A stretch of 52,684 nt of DNA from assembly GCA_015680685.1 (NCBI GenBank), contig MNCI01035299.1, forward strand, positions 77,604 to 130,287. Direction: 5' to 3'. This stretch comes from Gnetum montanum (taxonomy: Eukaryota > Streptophyta > Gnetopsida > Gnetales > Gnetaceae). Below, in pieces: positions 10,705-20,662 of the stretch (positions within the stretch are counted from its first letter, which is position 1; every line of letters starts with the position of its first letter). A program made the position numbers and the translations under genes. The notes under the pieces are model-generated. The model made no database searches, had not been told where the DNA came from, and saw nothing but the letters and a program-made list of their open reading frames with translations.

Positions 10705-11830
10705 AGTCTTTTAAAGGTTAAACATTTCTTTTGATAAAAGGATTTTATTTCATTTCATCTTTGAGAGATAATAAAGCAAAACATTTCAAATGTGAGGAAT
10801 CGTCAAAATGCTCATCTTCCAAGAAAATATGTAGGCCTAACTTTATTATTGGGAAGAAATAAGTTGGACGTGTAGAGTGATGTTTTAAGGAGGATGAATG
10901 GAAGATTAGTGGGTTGGCCAGGAAAGCTTCTTACTATGGCTGTAAGATTACAATTGATACATAGTTGTCTTCAATGTGTTCCACTATGGTTGATGTCATG
11001 TCTTTGGAGGTAGTAAAGAGACTTGAAAATTTTGAATGTGATTTTCTCTAGTAGGATTCAAGAGAAAGAAAAAAGTACATCTTTTGAATTAGGATACATT
11101 TGTCATCCATGGGAACATGGTGGACTTGGACTTGAAAATTTACATTATTTGAATGTGGTTCTTTCAAGAAAGTTAGCTTGAAGAATTATGAATGAAAATG
11201 TCATGTAGCTCAAAGTTACAGGGCTAGGTATTTAAACCATACAAAAGATTTTCTATAAGCATCACATATTATTGGTTAGTAATGAAGGCTATAAGAATGG
11301 ATGATGGTTAATAGATGTTTTTATAAGAATACTTATCAAGATAATTGTATCTCTTTGCACTACCCTATAATTGCCCATATTTGGGACAAAGTTTGGAAAG
11401 CTACAAATCAACATTCTATTATGCCAAAATATTTACAAGATCCCACAGTAGCTTCGACTTGGATAATAGGAACTTGATGAACTAACATAACTTGAAGTGT
11501 AGTGCACATGTCATCTTTCAAATCTAGTAGAAAGCAAACCCAAGGACTTTTAAAAGGACAAAAGTCAATGTACCTAGAGTACAATGGCTAGTAGTAAAAA
11601 GTTGGAAGAAGAATCTGACATATAAAATGGACCTTGACTATTGAAGTCTTTGAATATTACACAATTATAATTTTTATTTTTAAAACAAGGTTTAGATTGG
11701 ATTTTGGCAAGATTACTTTATTTTTCAGAAATTTGATCATCTAATCTTGTTTAATCCTTAAGACCCTAAGAATAATCTTAGGGTACTTCAAATCTTATTT
11801 TATTAATATAATATATTTTTACTTGTTCAA
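10705..11830 (+). pseudogene. L1-type LINE ORF2, C-terminal part and 3' UTR
   Basis: The reading resumes with the GLKVN-like box and LPRKYVGLTL (LPxKYLGxPL), then GRLVGWPGKLL, AVRLQLI, HPWEHGGLGLENL and NVVLSRKLA. This is the usual order of the C-terminal half of plant L1 ORF2 (thumb and post-RT region) and continues the RT that breaks off at 8920. Stops are frequent. The non-coding 3' part carries a perfect hairpin (11763-11784) and ends in a short A-tract at about 11828-11834. Confidence 0.8.
11763..11784 (+). other. Perfect 9-bp hairpin near LINE 3' end
   Basis: ACCCTAAGA (11763-11771) and TCTTAGGGT (11776-11784) are exact reverse complements separated by a 4-nt loop (ATAA). The hairpin lies about 45 bp before the A-tract that ends the L1 element. 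Some LINE reverse transcriptases recognise a 3' stem-loop, so it could be a template-recognition structure. Confidence 0.7.
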
Positions 11831-11834
11831 AAAA

Positions 11835-12640
11835 ATAATATAGACAAACAGACTTTGATGTTATTTTAAAGCTGGATTAAGCGTCACCCAATCAGTTGTT
11901 TGGATTATCCGAAACCGGAAACCTACGACAAAAAAATACTTGAGATAGCTTGGTTGTGAACATCACAACCTGAATTACTCCAAAATCCCACATATTTAGA
12001 ATGCTATCAGAGATGTTTATAATAATAACAGCAAAAGCACACTTTGATAACCCTGAAAAATTCTTTTTGCCTTATTTTGAGATTCTTAAAAGTTGTTATG
12101 AATCTGACAGCCTACAGATGGTCTAGATGCTTCAACCATAGGCATTTTACATGTTCATTGACAAACTACAGATGGGTGTAGATGCTTCAACCAGAAGCAT
12201 TTTACATGTTTATATATATACACACACTAATAACAAGTGGTAAAAATAATTAGTAATGTCAGTCTGAGTCTCGCTTTGTTAATTCATTTCTACAGTTCAG
12301 ACTCCCCTCTCATATTGTTTCAAACAATTGTAAAGTTGAGGCAAATTCTTTAACATGTAAATTTGATATTCTTTCATATGATGGTAATGTGAAGGAAACT
12401 TACAAGATTATTTCATCGGCAAACCTTTTCATTCGTCGTTTGAAAACTTCAAATAGAATACAAATCAGCAGTGAAAACGACTCTCTATCCATATAATTTC
12501 GGCCAAGTACCAGCCCTTCCAAAAAGGCACTAAAATACAGTGATGCCAAATCATGCGCCTTGTCGTTTCAAAAACAAACACCTTGATTTAGAGAAGACGA
12601 AAGGCAAATTAAAAACATCGAAACGTGCGGTTTTCTGCAC
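11835..12640. other. Low-copy-looking spacer with a tandem duplication
   Basis: There is no coding evidence. A 44-bp unit is duplicated in tandem at 12112-12155 and 12166-12210 (both contain AGATGCTTCAACCA and CATTTTACATGTT). The rest is AT-rich. If the gene at 12800-12996 has introns, this would be intronic or downstream sequence. Confidence 0.5.
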
Positions 12641-12799
12641 CAATTTCAACACTGTTGGGCCAAGCATTGAGCTTCCAAATCCCTCCTGTGATTATCAGCG
12701 GACAATTCGAACGAAATCTTAAACTCCATACGAAAATCAATCCCATGCCAATTTAGGCCAACTACGTTAGAATCGACATGCGAACAATTGCAACAGAAC

Positions 12800-12996
12800 C
12801 TGATTTCGGATTCGTGCATGAACTTTTCATGTGCAGGCCATTCGCGTTCTTCCCGGCGGAACTTGAGGTCCTCTTGGCGCCAGGCCCTGTCCTCAGCCCT
12901 CCATCGGCGGTCCTCTTCGAGCCAGTACTCGGACACGCTGGTATCCAGCGCAGCCAGCGCCAGCTGCACCATTTCCATGGCCGAAGACTGCGACAT
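12800..12996 (-). CDS. First exon of W/R-rich coiled-coil protein gene (putative)
   Basis: An ATG at 12996 on the minus strand opens MSQSSAMEMVQLALAALDTSVSEYW-type sequence (the frame is written here only in part). It is followed by a charged helix with regular W-R and E-D spacing (WRAEDRAWRQED, then FRREEREW). That pattern of repeated tryptophans in an E/R/D helix suggests a coiled coil found in plant proteins of unknown function. After about 66 codons the sequence AAATCAG|GTTCTG offers a splice donor at 12799/12800, and the translation beyond it loses the pattern. I therefore end the exon there; otherwise the frame runs to 12646. GC content is clearly higher than in the surroundings. Later exons were not found at 11835-12799. 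It may be a gene with a long intron or a 5' gene fragment. I do not recognise a name. Confidence 0.55.
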
Positions 12997-13260
12997 TTTT
13001 TTTTCCTCTTCTTCCTACCCCACCATTCCAACACAACTCAACACGCTCCTAATCCGAACTTCTTCTCCATTTCTATGGCGACCCTTGCTCAACTGCGAAG
13101 TCTCAGAATCACAAACTCCGCCGAAATCTACAACGGTTACTGTACATGTGAGATTTTGCCTCGTCCTGGGATTTATGGTTCGAGTTCTTGCCGTTGGTTT
13201 AGAAACAAGGCTGCGTCTGTAGAAGCTTTATGAGAGTTATCGAAAGCCTCTATTTTTAAA
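12997..13260 (-). promoter_or_regulatory. Leader/promoter region of the W/R gene
   Basis: The GC- and CpG-richer sequence immediately upstream (minus strand) of the ATG at 12996 includes a purine-rich stretch next to the start codon, as is common in plant 5' UTRs. The plus-strand frames at 12778-13233 overlap each other and the real frame and look like shadows. The transcription start cannot be placed from sequence alone. Confidence 0.35.
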
Positions 13261-13399
13261 AAAAAAATTCTTGTTAATTTCGAGCGTCTGCTCTCACAGA
13301 TGATTAGTTGCTATGCGAATTCCCACTGTCTTTGATTTCCATTCATTATTTTCACACGCTCGTTCGAATGATTTCGCAGTCCAAATTTGCTCGCGAGTC

Positions 13400-13615
13400 C
13401 GGGCAACTTGGCTACGACGATTTCCTTAACACCCTACCATCAGGAGGACAGGAATTTTCAAACTTCGTTGCTATTCTTACACAAAGGCCTGTTCCTCCAA
13501 CGATTTTGATAACATCTCTGTTCTGCAGAATACAGGCCTCAAGCGCTGAAACCAGAGAATCGTTAAGAATGCCAATGCCGCTGTTTGTGGTGTGTAGTGT
13601 TTGAATTTCCCACAG
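13400..13615 (-). pseudogene. Unidentified open segment, possible gene fragment
   Basis: The minus strand is open for about 65 codons from 13615 downward and reads like a real protein (SGIGILNDSLVSALEAC, then DVIKIVGGTGLCVRIATKF) until a stop near 13422. There is no upstream ATG in phase. The plus strand is also open (13308-13604, 98 codons), so strand assignment is uncertain. I do not recognise the family. It sits 400 bp upstream of the W/R gene in the same GC-richer island. Confidence 0.35.
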
Positions 13616-13696
13616 CTAGGAAGCACCAAACTGTTTGAGAGGCTTCTGCATGATTTTAAAATAAAGCCACCATAACTTCTGGTTATTCACTCTGCT

Positions 13697-13975
13697 CGAA
13701 GAAATTCTATACCATGCTTGAGTTGAGCTGTATGAAAAAATTCTTACTAGAGACAAAATTAATCTCAGAGAAAATAACAAAACACATGCACAAACATCCA
13801 AATCTTATGCATAATGTAAATAAAATTAAAGCAACTTCCGCTGCTTCACCCTTCTCGAAGAAATCCTGTAAACAGAAATTCTATACCGTGCAAGAGTTAA
13901 GCTGCATGAGAAGATTCCTACCAATGACAAAATAATCTCAACAAAATAACAAAAACACAAGCAATAACATCGGCC
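13697..13975 (+). repeat. Diverged tandem duplication (~110 bp unit)
   Basis: Two similar blocks (13697-13775 and 13857-13955) share AATTCTATACC, GAGTTRAGCTGYATGA and GACAAAAT-AATCTCA in the same order. The spacer holds the remainder of the first unit. No coding role is visible. Confidence 0.6.
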
Positions 13976-14149
13976 GACTTATTCTTCTTTTTAACTTGAA
14001 TATATTCATCGCCTTGCTTGAGAAGATGCTTCTGAGAATTGCAAGTCTATGTTCGGGAAAGCCATGTCCATTAAGTTCTTGCAATCTTTTGGCCGCACTG
14101 CAACATTCGACATTTCAGGGACTGGAAGGAAAGCACCATATTACCATTG

Positions 14150-14770
14150 CAAATTATGTTCTCCTGTATAGTTGCTACCTAGAATCAATCCTTCAGTCAA
14201 ATGGTGAATTTGATAAAGATATCAAAAATAGAATTGAGGCAAGATGATCAAAATAGAGACAGGCTAGTGTTGTTATGTTTGAAAAAAGAATACCAACAAA
14301 ATTAAAGGGGAAATTTTACATGACAATAATTAGGTCTGCTATCTTATATGGTGTTAAATGTTGGGTCTTACAAACGAGGTATGAACACAAGTCAATGTGG
14401 CAAAAATGTAAACGCTTCAATAGATGTTGAATGTTACTATAAGAGATAAACTATATAATACAAACATAAGAGGAAGACTTGAAGTGGCTTCTATTTGAGA
14501 TAAGCTATAAAAACGGTGACTTAGATGGTTTAAATATGTACAAAGAAGATTAGACAATGAGCCTATAAGTAAAGGTTATTACATCGTTGTTCAAGAAAGC
14601 CACCGAAAGGAATACCAAAGAGGACATTGGAGAAAATGGTCAAAGATGATGAGACTATAAATAAAAAACAAAGATCTAGCTTTTCGTAGAGACGAATGAC
14701 AAAAAAGAACTCATGTAGACAACCCCATTTTATTGAAACAAGGCTAGGATGATGATGATGATGATGTCAT
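14150..14770 (+). pseudogene. RTE-type LINE 3' end
   Basis: The plus strand shows YLESILQSNGEFDKDIKNRIEA, then KRIPTKLKGKFYMTIIR and ILYGVKCWVLQTRYEH, the conserved C-terminal segment of RTE-clade LINE ORF2. A 3' tail with a (GAT)n run (about 14750-14767) follows. This is the same family as the minus-strand copy at 8921-9764; both are 5'-truncated. The copy is inactive. Confidence 0.85.
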
Positions 14771-15092
14771 AGTTGCTCAATAACATTTCAAAATTACATT
14801 TAGCTTGAACTAGGATGACATAGTGTTTAAACTTTTAAGGGTAACATCTCTTCCACCGCAAATGAAATATGGAGTGCGAAATAAATATAGTTTAAAGTAC
14901 AATGTCGGTGAAAAACCAAGCTCTTGAATGTTCTGTGACCACTTTTCTTAAACTTAGTTTCCAAGTATTATTGTAAAATTTTAAATAAAGGATTGTAGAT
15001 GGATTGAGAGCCTTATTTGACCTTAAAAGTAAATGTAAAAGGGAATCTATTTTCGCATGAGAAATCAAAAGATAATTGTTTTACTCTATTAT
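14771..15092. other. Unassigned spacer left of element P
   Basis: AT-rich with no open frame or repeat that I recognise. It is the host DNA flanking the 3' LTR of element P. Confidence 0.35.
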
Positions 15093-15920
15093 TAATGAGT
15101 AATGGTGTATCCCAACACTCTACCGTACAAGTCACAAGTGTTCACACATGACTAGATCATAATACGTGGATGGACAATGTAGATATGCTAGGAGTTTATA
15201 TTAATTTCCTAATCATTGTCTTCTCACTTTTGAGTTAGTGAAGTCTAAGTGTATGGTTTAACTGACAGTGAGGCAAATGATAAGTGATATTGTAAGGCTC
15301 AAACTACTCCTAGTAGAAAACATGATTAAAAATGGAATTAAAGTCTAGGTCTAAGTAATACAAAAATGGAAATCTATTCTATCCTAGAGCAATAAGTATT
15401 TGATCCTGGTTTACTAGTCACGTCTTGGGCTTATGTAATTGTCATTAGGATTACTAAGTGAAATCACTACTAAGTGAATCAAGTGATACCATTACTTGGT
15501 TACCAAACAAGTACACTTAAACATTCAACATGTCATATCCATTCTGCTTAATTAATGAACATGAAAGGTATAATACTTTGGAATGTAAATTACTAAGCTA
15601 CAAAAACAAGAAAATTATGCTAAGTAAACAAAAGAACAAAAGAACTAAGGGAATGCTACAATGATGCAAAATAGTCTCGATCTTTATTACCAATCATAAA
15701 GACTCCATTCAACTACTTAACACCACATTGTAGGTATTCACATTATCGTTAAAACTACGAAATGAATCTATAAGAGTTTGGGTAAGGATTAGCAAAATTT
15801 GTTGTTGCTTGTATGCCCAAGTGTTGGTATTTATAGGGCTACATAGCTCCTAAGACATCATATCAACAATGATGTAGCTTGAGCTATGATATTGCATTTG
15901 ATCAAAAATGAATTTTATCA
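15093..15920 (-). mobile_element. LTR of element P (3' LTR)
   Basis: The LTR runs TAATGAGTAATGG...GAATTTTATCA in plus reading, i.e. the TGATGAG...TCATCA-type ends shared by all Athila-like LTRs in this window, with one end mutation. On the minus strand it has U3 (15920 downward) with TAGCT-containing motifs (15843-15895), a CTATAAATACC TATA box near 15836-15826, and a ctttatt/aataaag-type polyadenylation region near 15680. A purine tract typical of a polypurine primer adjoins at 15921. No target duplication was found. Confidence 0.7.
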
Positions 15921-15960
15921 TGCCCCCACAACTGACAAGAAACTCATCCTTGAGTTAAAA
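15921..15960 (-). other. Polypurine tract and 3' subterminal block of element P
   Basis: On the minus strand, an ACTCAAGGATGAGTTT-type block is followed by TTGTGGGGGCA directly before the LTR (TGATAAAATTC). The same arrangement occurs next to the LTRs of B (22366), A (33766) and G (48624), so it marks the plus-strand primer site. Confidence 0.7.
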
Positions 15961-16142
15961 CAAAATGACAATAGAGTCCCTTACAAAATTGGGAGATAGA
16001 TCTAAACTCTAACATGAATTAACTATTTACATGACTCTAAATGCTACATTGGTGTTTTTTACAAAATTGAACACAGTTGACATTTGACAAGACAAAAAAA
16101 ATAAAACAAAAACAAAAACTGAAGTAGCTCAATGTATTTTTC

Positions 16143-16194
16143 AGGTTCTAGGTGATGGAGGTTCCTTCATCAACTTCTTCTCTTCATTATCAAG
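16143..16194 (-). pseudogene. ORFx of element P, C-terminal tail
   Basis: This short stretch aligns, in plus reading, with the end of ORFx B (22531-22600), for example the GATGGAGGTTCCTTC region against the glycine/proline-codon-rich tail. It is the last piece of the same ORF found at 17227-18038 and 30092-31340, split off by the LTR at 16195. Confidence 0.5.
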
Positions 16195-16940
16195 TGATGA
16201 GTGATAAGTACCTCCTCCACCCAACCATATGAATCATAAGCATTCATGTGCAATTCGGTTGAATTCCATGGATGAGACTAGTATGGCATCGAGATTGTTA
16301 AGCATTGATGGCAAGTCACTATCTTCTCACTTTGACTAGTGGTAGTTTAATCATGTATGGTTTAGTCCAAAGAGAGGCATATGATTATTGATGTGATTTA
16401 GCTAAGGCTAAATTATATAAGAAAATGAAAATTATTTATTTAATATAATTTATAACAAGAAAATAAATCCTAAACTATCCTAAGGGCAATGAGTGTCTGT
16501 TCCCAACTTGTTGTACATGGCCTAAACTCATGTACCCACTATTGGGATTATCAAGTGTTATGCTATTCGGCAAACCAAGTAATAATGCTATTGGGATTAC
16601 CAAGCGAACATGTGTTTATGCTCAAAACTAGTTGTGCTCATTCCACCGATTGATTAATGTGCATGGAAATGTAAATATTAATTAAGTACATGAAAAGTAA
16701 ATTGCATTGAAAGTAAATCTATTCTATTCTATTCTAAAGTGCAGCAAGGAGTTCTAAGAATCTCGTCTTTATTATTGTCACATCAAATTGTTCAGGTACA
16801 TTGATGCTCGAATAATGATTCGTACAATCCTTGAAGTCCTACTGCAGGCACTTAGAAAATATTCTAGCCCTTCTAGAAATAAACTACAATGTTTGGCTAC
16901 ACTATTTACTCTATGATGCCAAATATGCAGTGGGTGCTCA

Positions 16941-17032
16941 CTTATTTATAGGCAAATATTGACATTGCATTGATAGGGATGCGTTCACATATTTATAGGT
17001 AAACATTGGCATTGCATCGATAGGGATGCGTT
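16941..17032 (-). promoter_or_regulatory. Duplicated core promoter in LTR A'
   Basis: A 45-bp segment is tandemly repeated at 16941-16985 and 16988-17032. Each copy contains TATTTATA (16943-16950 and 16990-16997), i.e. a minus-strand TATAAATA box, followed by the TGCATYGATAGGGATGCG block. Confidence 0.65.
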
Positions 17033-17077
17033 AACACATTTAGCTATGTCAACAGAAATGCATTAATGGGACTACAA

Positions 17078-17182
17078 CAACACATCTAAGATGTGTTGCT
17101 TGTTAATCCATTGACTTATTTTCATCCACACATATGTGATGATGCATCTAAGATGCATTAATGGGCATGCGTCGATGCATCC
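17078..17182 (-). repeat. Inverted-repeat motifs in LTR A' U3
   Basis: CAACACATCT (17078-17087) and AGATGTGTTG (17089-17098) are perfect arms around one A. ATGCATCT (17142-17149) and AGATGCAT (17151-17158) form a second perfect pair with the same one-A centre. A near-palindrome ATGCGTCGATGCAT follows at 17167-17180. They lie upstream of the duplicated TATA boxes and are probably protein-binding sites of the LTR promoter. Confidence 0.75.
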
Positions 17183-17226
17183 CCATCAACACATGTCCAT
17201 TGACACAACCCAACAATGATTCATCA

Positions 17227-18038
17227 TTAGGCTTTTGAAATTGGTATTTATTGAGAAGCACCTGAAGTTTTTCCTTTTCCATCCCATGGTCATGTACCAT
17301 CCATGCATATTATGTAATGATGGATTGAGTCGATACATCCCACAACATGATAGTTATAGGAACATTTTTTTGGCTTTGATGTATTATGCTACAAACTATC
17401 GTTGTTCTCCTTTAAAGGCCTTGGCCACCTTTCTTAACTCTTGGTAATTTTTCATGTAGCACACTAGGTTGACTATAATATCCTTTTGTCCTTGGTAAGT
17501 AGCCTTTACAACTTTGAGCTTTGAGCTTGCTACATGCACCTTCTGCAAGGTATTTTTTTGATCAACAAACTCTTTCTCATACATGGTATACATGGCTACT
17601 ACATGTTTCTCAAGCTCATAGTAAGGCCATCTTGTTGTCAACATGTCCAAGTTAGCATCTCGTGGGTTAGCTAACCCCATGTACTCTATTAAGTCCTCAA
17701 TTTATAGGCCCTTATTCTTTATTTCAACTTGATGGATGTGGGCTAGGTTATCTAGAATGGGCTGCCAATCTGGTGTTTGGACAGTAATAGAATTGATTCT
17801 AGCCTTTTCCATTTGGATCTCATTTTCGTTTATCTATTTGTACATTTCCAATTAGTCCTTGAAATGCTTCTTAAGCTTCTTGTGCTTCTTGGCCTCATTT
17901 TCATGCACTTATTTCAATAGCAGACTTCTGACAGATGATGTATACTTCATCCATTGATAAGGTTTTGTTCTCACGGGTCAATTTATTCATGTCTTGGTTG
18001 ACTTGAATGAACTATTCTTACAGTTGATGGATGCTTTT
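17227..18038 (-). pseudogene. ORFx of element P, C-terminal half (coiled coil)
   Basis: Minus-strand frame at 17680-17396 (MGLANPRDANLDMLTTRW, then KATYQGQKDI) is a clear paralogue of the C-terminal part of ORFx B (MELANLRYANLAMLIAG, then KSSYQRQKDV), with the same order of blocks on both sides. It is lysine-, glutamate- and leucine-rich, as expected for a coiled coil. The upper end at 18038 aligns with ORFx B position about 23400, exactly where the N-terminal half at 30092 begins. This and 30092-31340 are therefore two halves of one ORF separated by element B. Stops are present in all stretches. Confidence 0.75.
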
Positions 18039-18172
18039 TGATGAGTGGTGAGATACCCCTACACTCAACCATACAAATACGAGCGTTTTCATGTGCAATC
18101 CGGTCAAACTCTACAAATGGACTAGTTGTGGCACCTAGATCGTTAACCTTTGGTTGCAGTTCGTTGTCTTCC
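18039..18172 (-). mobile_element. 3' LTR of element B, distal piece
   Basis: It starts TGATGAGTGGTGAGATACCCC, like the other B LTRs, and breaks at 18172 (gtcttcc). The remaining LTR resumes at 22006 with CACCTAGACTAG, precisely continuing the sequence seen uninterrupted in the B LTR at 29325. Element D is the interruption. Confidence 0.75.
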
Positions 18173-19413
18173 TGTTGGTGACCATTTGGGATGCGACTGC
18201 CAACGAGTGTCCTTGAACAAGATTTAGGTGCTTGCTAGTCTCTAGCAACACCAAGGCCCAGATACCTCCAAATAGACTCAGTAGTTAATGTGAGTATGTG
18301 TGTGTGCTGTTGTGAAAAATGAAACGATTGGGTTGTGTGTAAAACTATAAATGACTTATCTTAATGAGATTCAGCCAACTTTGCAAAGTACTGTGAGTTG
18401 TTGAGAGTTCCTATTCTATTCAATTGCCTAGTCTATGCGGTCCTTATAATACCTACTTGTAACAAATAAAGTTTTGCAAAAACATTTGAGCACAACTCTG
18501 CGAATCTACTTCTAATTTTCCCCAGAGAAAGAGATAGTTCCACAAGAAAACTAGAAATAGAGCGAGATTCAATGGAAATAGAAAGAAGAGAAAAAGAAAG
18601 CAGATTTGTGTAAAGATCTCAAATGTTTAAACAAGGTAAAATGATACGAGTAAACACTTCACAATAAAGCTATCCCAAATTCAATAACTACGAATTGTTC
18701 AAACTTCCAAGGCTCAAATAAGCAATTTCTCCAAGAGAATCCTACTATGCTACCAAAAAAAATTGCTGCGTAAACTATCACGTACCAGACTCTATTTTGG
18801 CTAGATAATGGATGTCAACAATTGCATTCAACAGAACCTTCAAAAGACTTAACAATTTATGATTGAAATACTACGGAGATTTACTTTAAAGGTAAAAGAA
18901 GCTATTCTGGTCCTATCAAAATACCAAACATTTTCTGAACTCTCTTGACTATTGAATTGTTCAACGGCTTGACTACATGCAGAGGCTCTCTTACAACAAT
19001 CTCAAAAGCGGTTCTTAAACATTGCACAATAATAAAATTCACTACTAAAATGCTCTTAAGGCTTTCAAACACAAGCTCTTCTATGGCAAAATTTTAATAG
19101 AAATTTTCTATCATGCAACAAGAACAATAAGAGCAATCTAAAAATCCCAAAATTACTTGCCAAGCATGATACTATCTCAACCACTAGCTAAACAATTTAA
19201 ACAGAATAATAAAAAAAATAAGCATAACTCACAGGACTATGATAAAGAGGCTGAAATGTTGTCTTTAACAAGTCATCTTACAAGCAATCCTTCACAATGT
19301 CTTCTTTACGAATGCTCTTCCCCCCAGCCACCAAGACCCTTGAAGCCTTTTTATAGGGTCTCATAGGTAGTTATATATTACAAAATATCTTGGGTAACTT
19401 CTTTCCTAAGTAA

Positions 19414-19493
19414 GGAAGTTATAACTTGCCCAACAAGTTAGGAGATATTACTTGCCCAACAAGTTAGGAAGTTATAACTTATACATGAAGTTA
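19414..19493 (-). repeat. 27-bp tandem repeats in D promoter region
   Basis: Three units (19414-19440, 19441-19466, 19467-19493) start GGAAGTTATAACTT or a variant and end in AAGTTA. The core GGAAGTTATAACTTCC is palindromic in copy 2. They lie just upstream (minus strand) of the TATA box at about 19355. Confidence 0.75.
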
Positions 19494-19561
19494 GGAGAAA
19501 ATCATGCTAACATTGGCATATGTCTTTACAAATATTTCTTTCATAAGAAGTCACAACCTAT

Positions 19562-20410
19562 TGATGGGATGTGATATCACATGGGCTGCGATATCACGTA
19601 CGTGATATCACGTCTATCACGATATCGCATCCCCTGCAATATCACGTCTTTCTTGCGATATCGCGTACGCGATATCGTAGTCTGCCACAATGTCTATAAA
19701 TAAGAAGCGGCTCTCCCTTGTTTCATATCCTAGTTTTATTGTAGCTAGACTTTGGCAGTTTGATCCCTTCAAAGTTAGATTATTTTTCCTATGTCAGCCC
19801 ACAGTGTGGTGATTGTAATTGTACAACATTCTTTATTCGAGTTTGACATACTTGGACGCGCACATGACTGGCAATAAAGATCAAGATTACTTCATCATTG
19901 CAGCATTCACTTTGTTTATTTAATTGTTATTTACTGCTTTCTCTCTTACCCTTATCTCCTAGTAACGTGGAATGAATACGACTTGATTACGAGCATTTAA
20001 GTGTGACTACTTGGTATCCCAGTCACATACCTAGGATTTGTGCTTGGTAATCCTAGTGGTAGTCATGCATGAAGTCCAAGATGTGTACAGATGATCAAGG
20101 AATCGGTTGCTCATCGCACTTAGGCTAGATTAGACTCTCTTACCCTTTCCCTCCTATCTTAGCTTAGTTAATACTATTTTCCACTGCCTTCAGGAGTAGC
20201 ATTAGAATTAGGAACACATCATACACCTCACTCTGGACTAAACCATACGTGACAAATATAAATACTAGTCTAGGTGGGAAGACAGCGAACTGTGACCTAA
20301 GGTTAACGATATAGGTGCCACAACTAGTTCGTCTGCGGAGTTCGACCGGATCACGCGTGAAAATGCTCACATTCTTATGGTTGAGTGTAGGGGTATCTCG
20401 CCACTCATCA
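19562..20410 (+). mobile_element. Solo LTR of family B with perfect 5-bp duplication
   Basis: The ends are TGATGGGATG and CCACTCATCA (TGATG/CATCA inverted). CCTAT occurs directly before (19557-19561) and after (20411-20415). It is 849 bp long and plus oriented. The U3 holds an array of GATATC palindromes (19571-19677), a TATAAATA box (19695-19702), then a leader and a tail like the B LTR at 29325-30091 in reverse. No internal sequence is attached, so it is a solo LTR formed by LTR-LTR recombination inside element D. Confidence 0.93.
19571..19677 (+). promoter_or_regulatory. GATATC palindrome array in LTR B U3
   Basis: GATATC occurs at 19573, 19590, 19604, 19621, 19657 and 19671, with AATATC at 19638. 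ACGTGATATCACGT (19600-19613) is a perfect 14-bp palindrome, and 19656-19677 is a perfect 22-bp palindrome built from two GATATC cores around CGCGTACGCG. The two LTRs of element B carry only one copy of the motif at the same place. It sits directly upstream of the TATA box and is likely a factor-binding array. Confidence 0.85.
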
Positions 20411-20662
20411 CCTATATAATAATTTTAGGAAATAAAGCCAAGATCTCTATCTTGTTTAATCCATTTAACCTTAGTCCAAGATCAAGTTTCTCAAACACCA
20501 TGATGGCCATTGCAATAAGCACTCCATACAATTGTCATTTGATTTTTGTTGCATGTGAGAAAATATGCTAAAATTATTTTTAGCCACCAAACCATATGAA
20601 ATTGGAACTTTATTTTGTTACCTCGATTTCATGCATTTAGGTTTTGTTCTTGCTTTCAGCGA

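Larger units (their letters stand above)
16195..17226 (-). mobile_element. LTR A' (family-A-related), inserted in ORFx of P
   Basis: Plus-strand ends are TGATGAGTGATAAG and GATTCATCA, giving TGATGA/TCATCA inverted termini over 1032 bp. The sequences on both sides match neighbouring parts of ORFx when compared with ORFx B, so this is an insertion. No internal region is attached, so it behaves as a solo LTR, although the 5-bp flanks (tcaag/ttagg) do not match. In minus orientation it has a U3 with perfect inverted repeats and two TATA boxes. Confidence 0.7.

Noticed and set aside
12778-13233. Two overlapping plus-strand frames of 144 and 151 codons
   Set aside because: They overlap each other in different frames and lie antisense to the W/R exon and its leader. 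GC-rich sequence produces such shadows.
19562-19677. CRISPR-like repeat array
   Set aside because: Repeats are only 6-14 bp palindromes without uniform spacers, and they sit in an LTR promoter in plant DNA.
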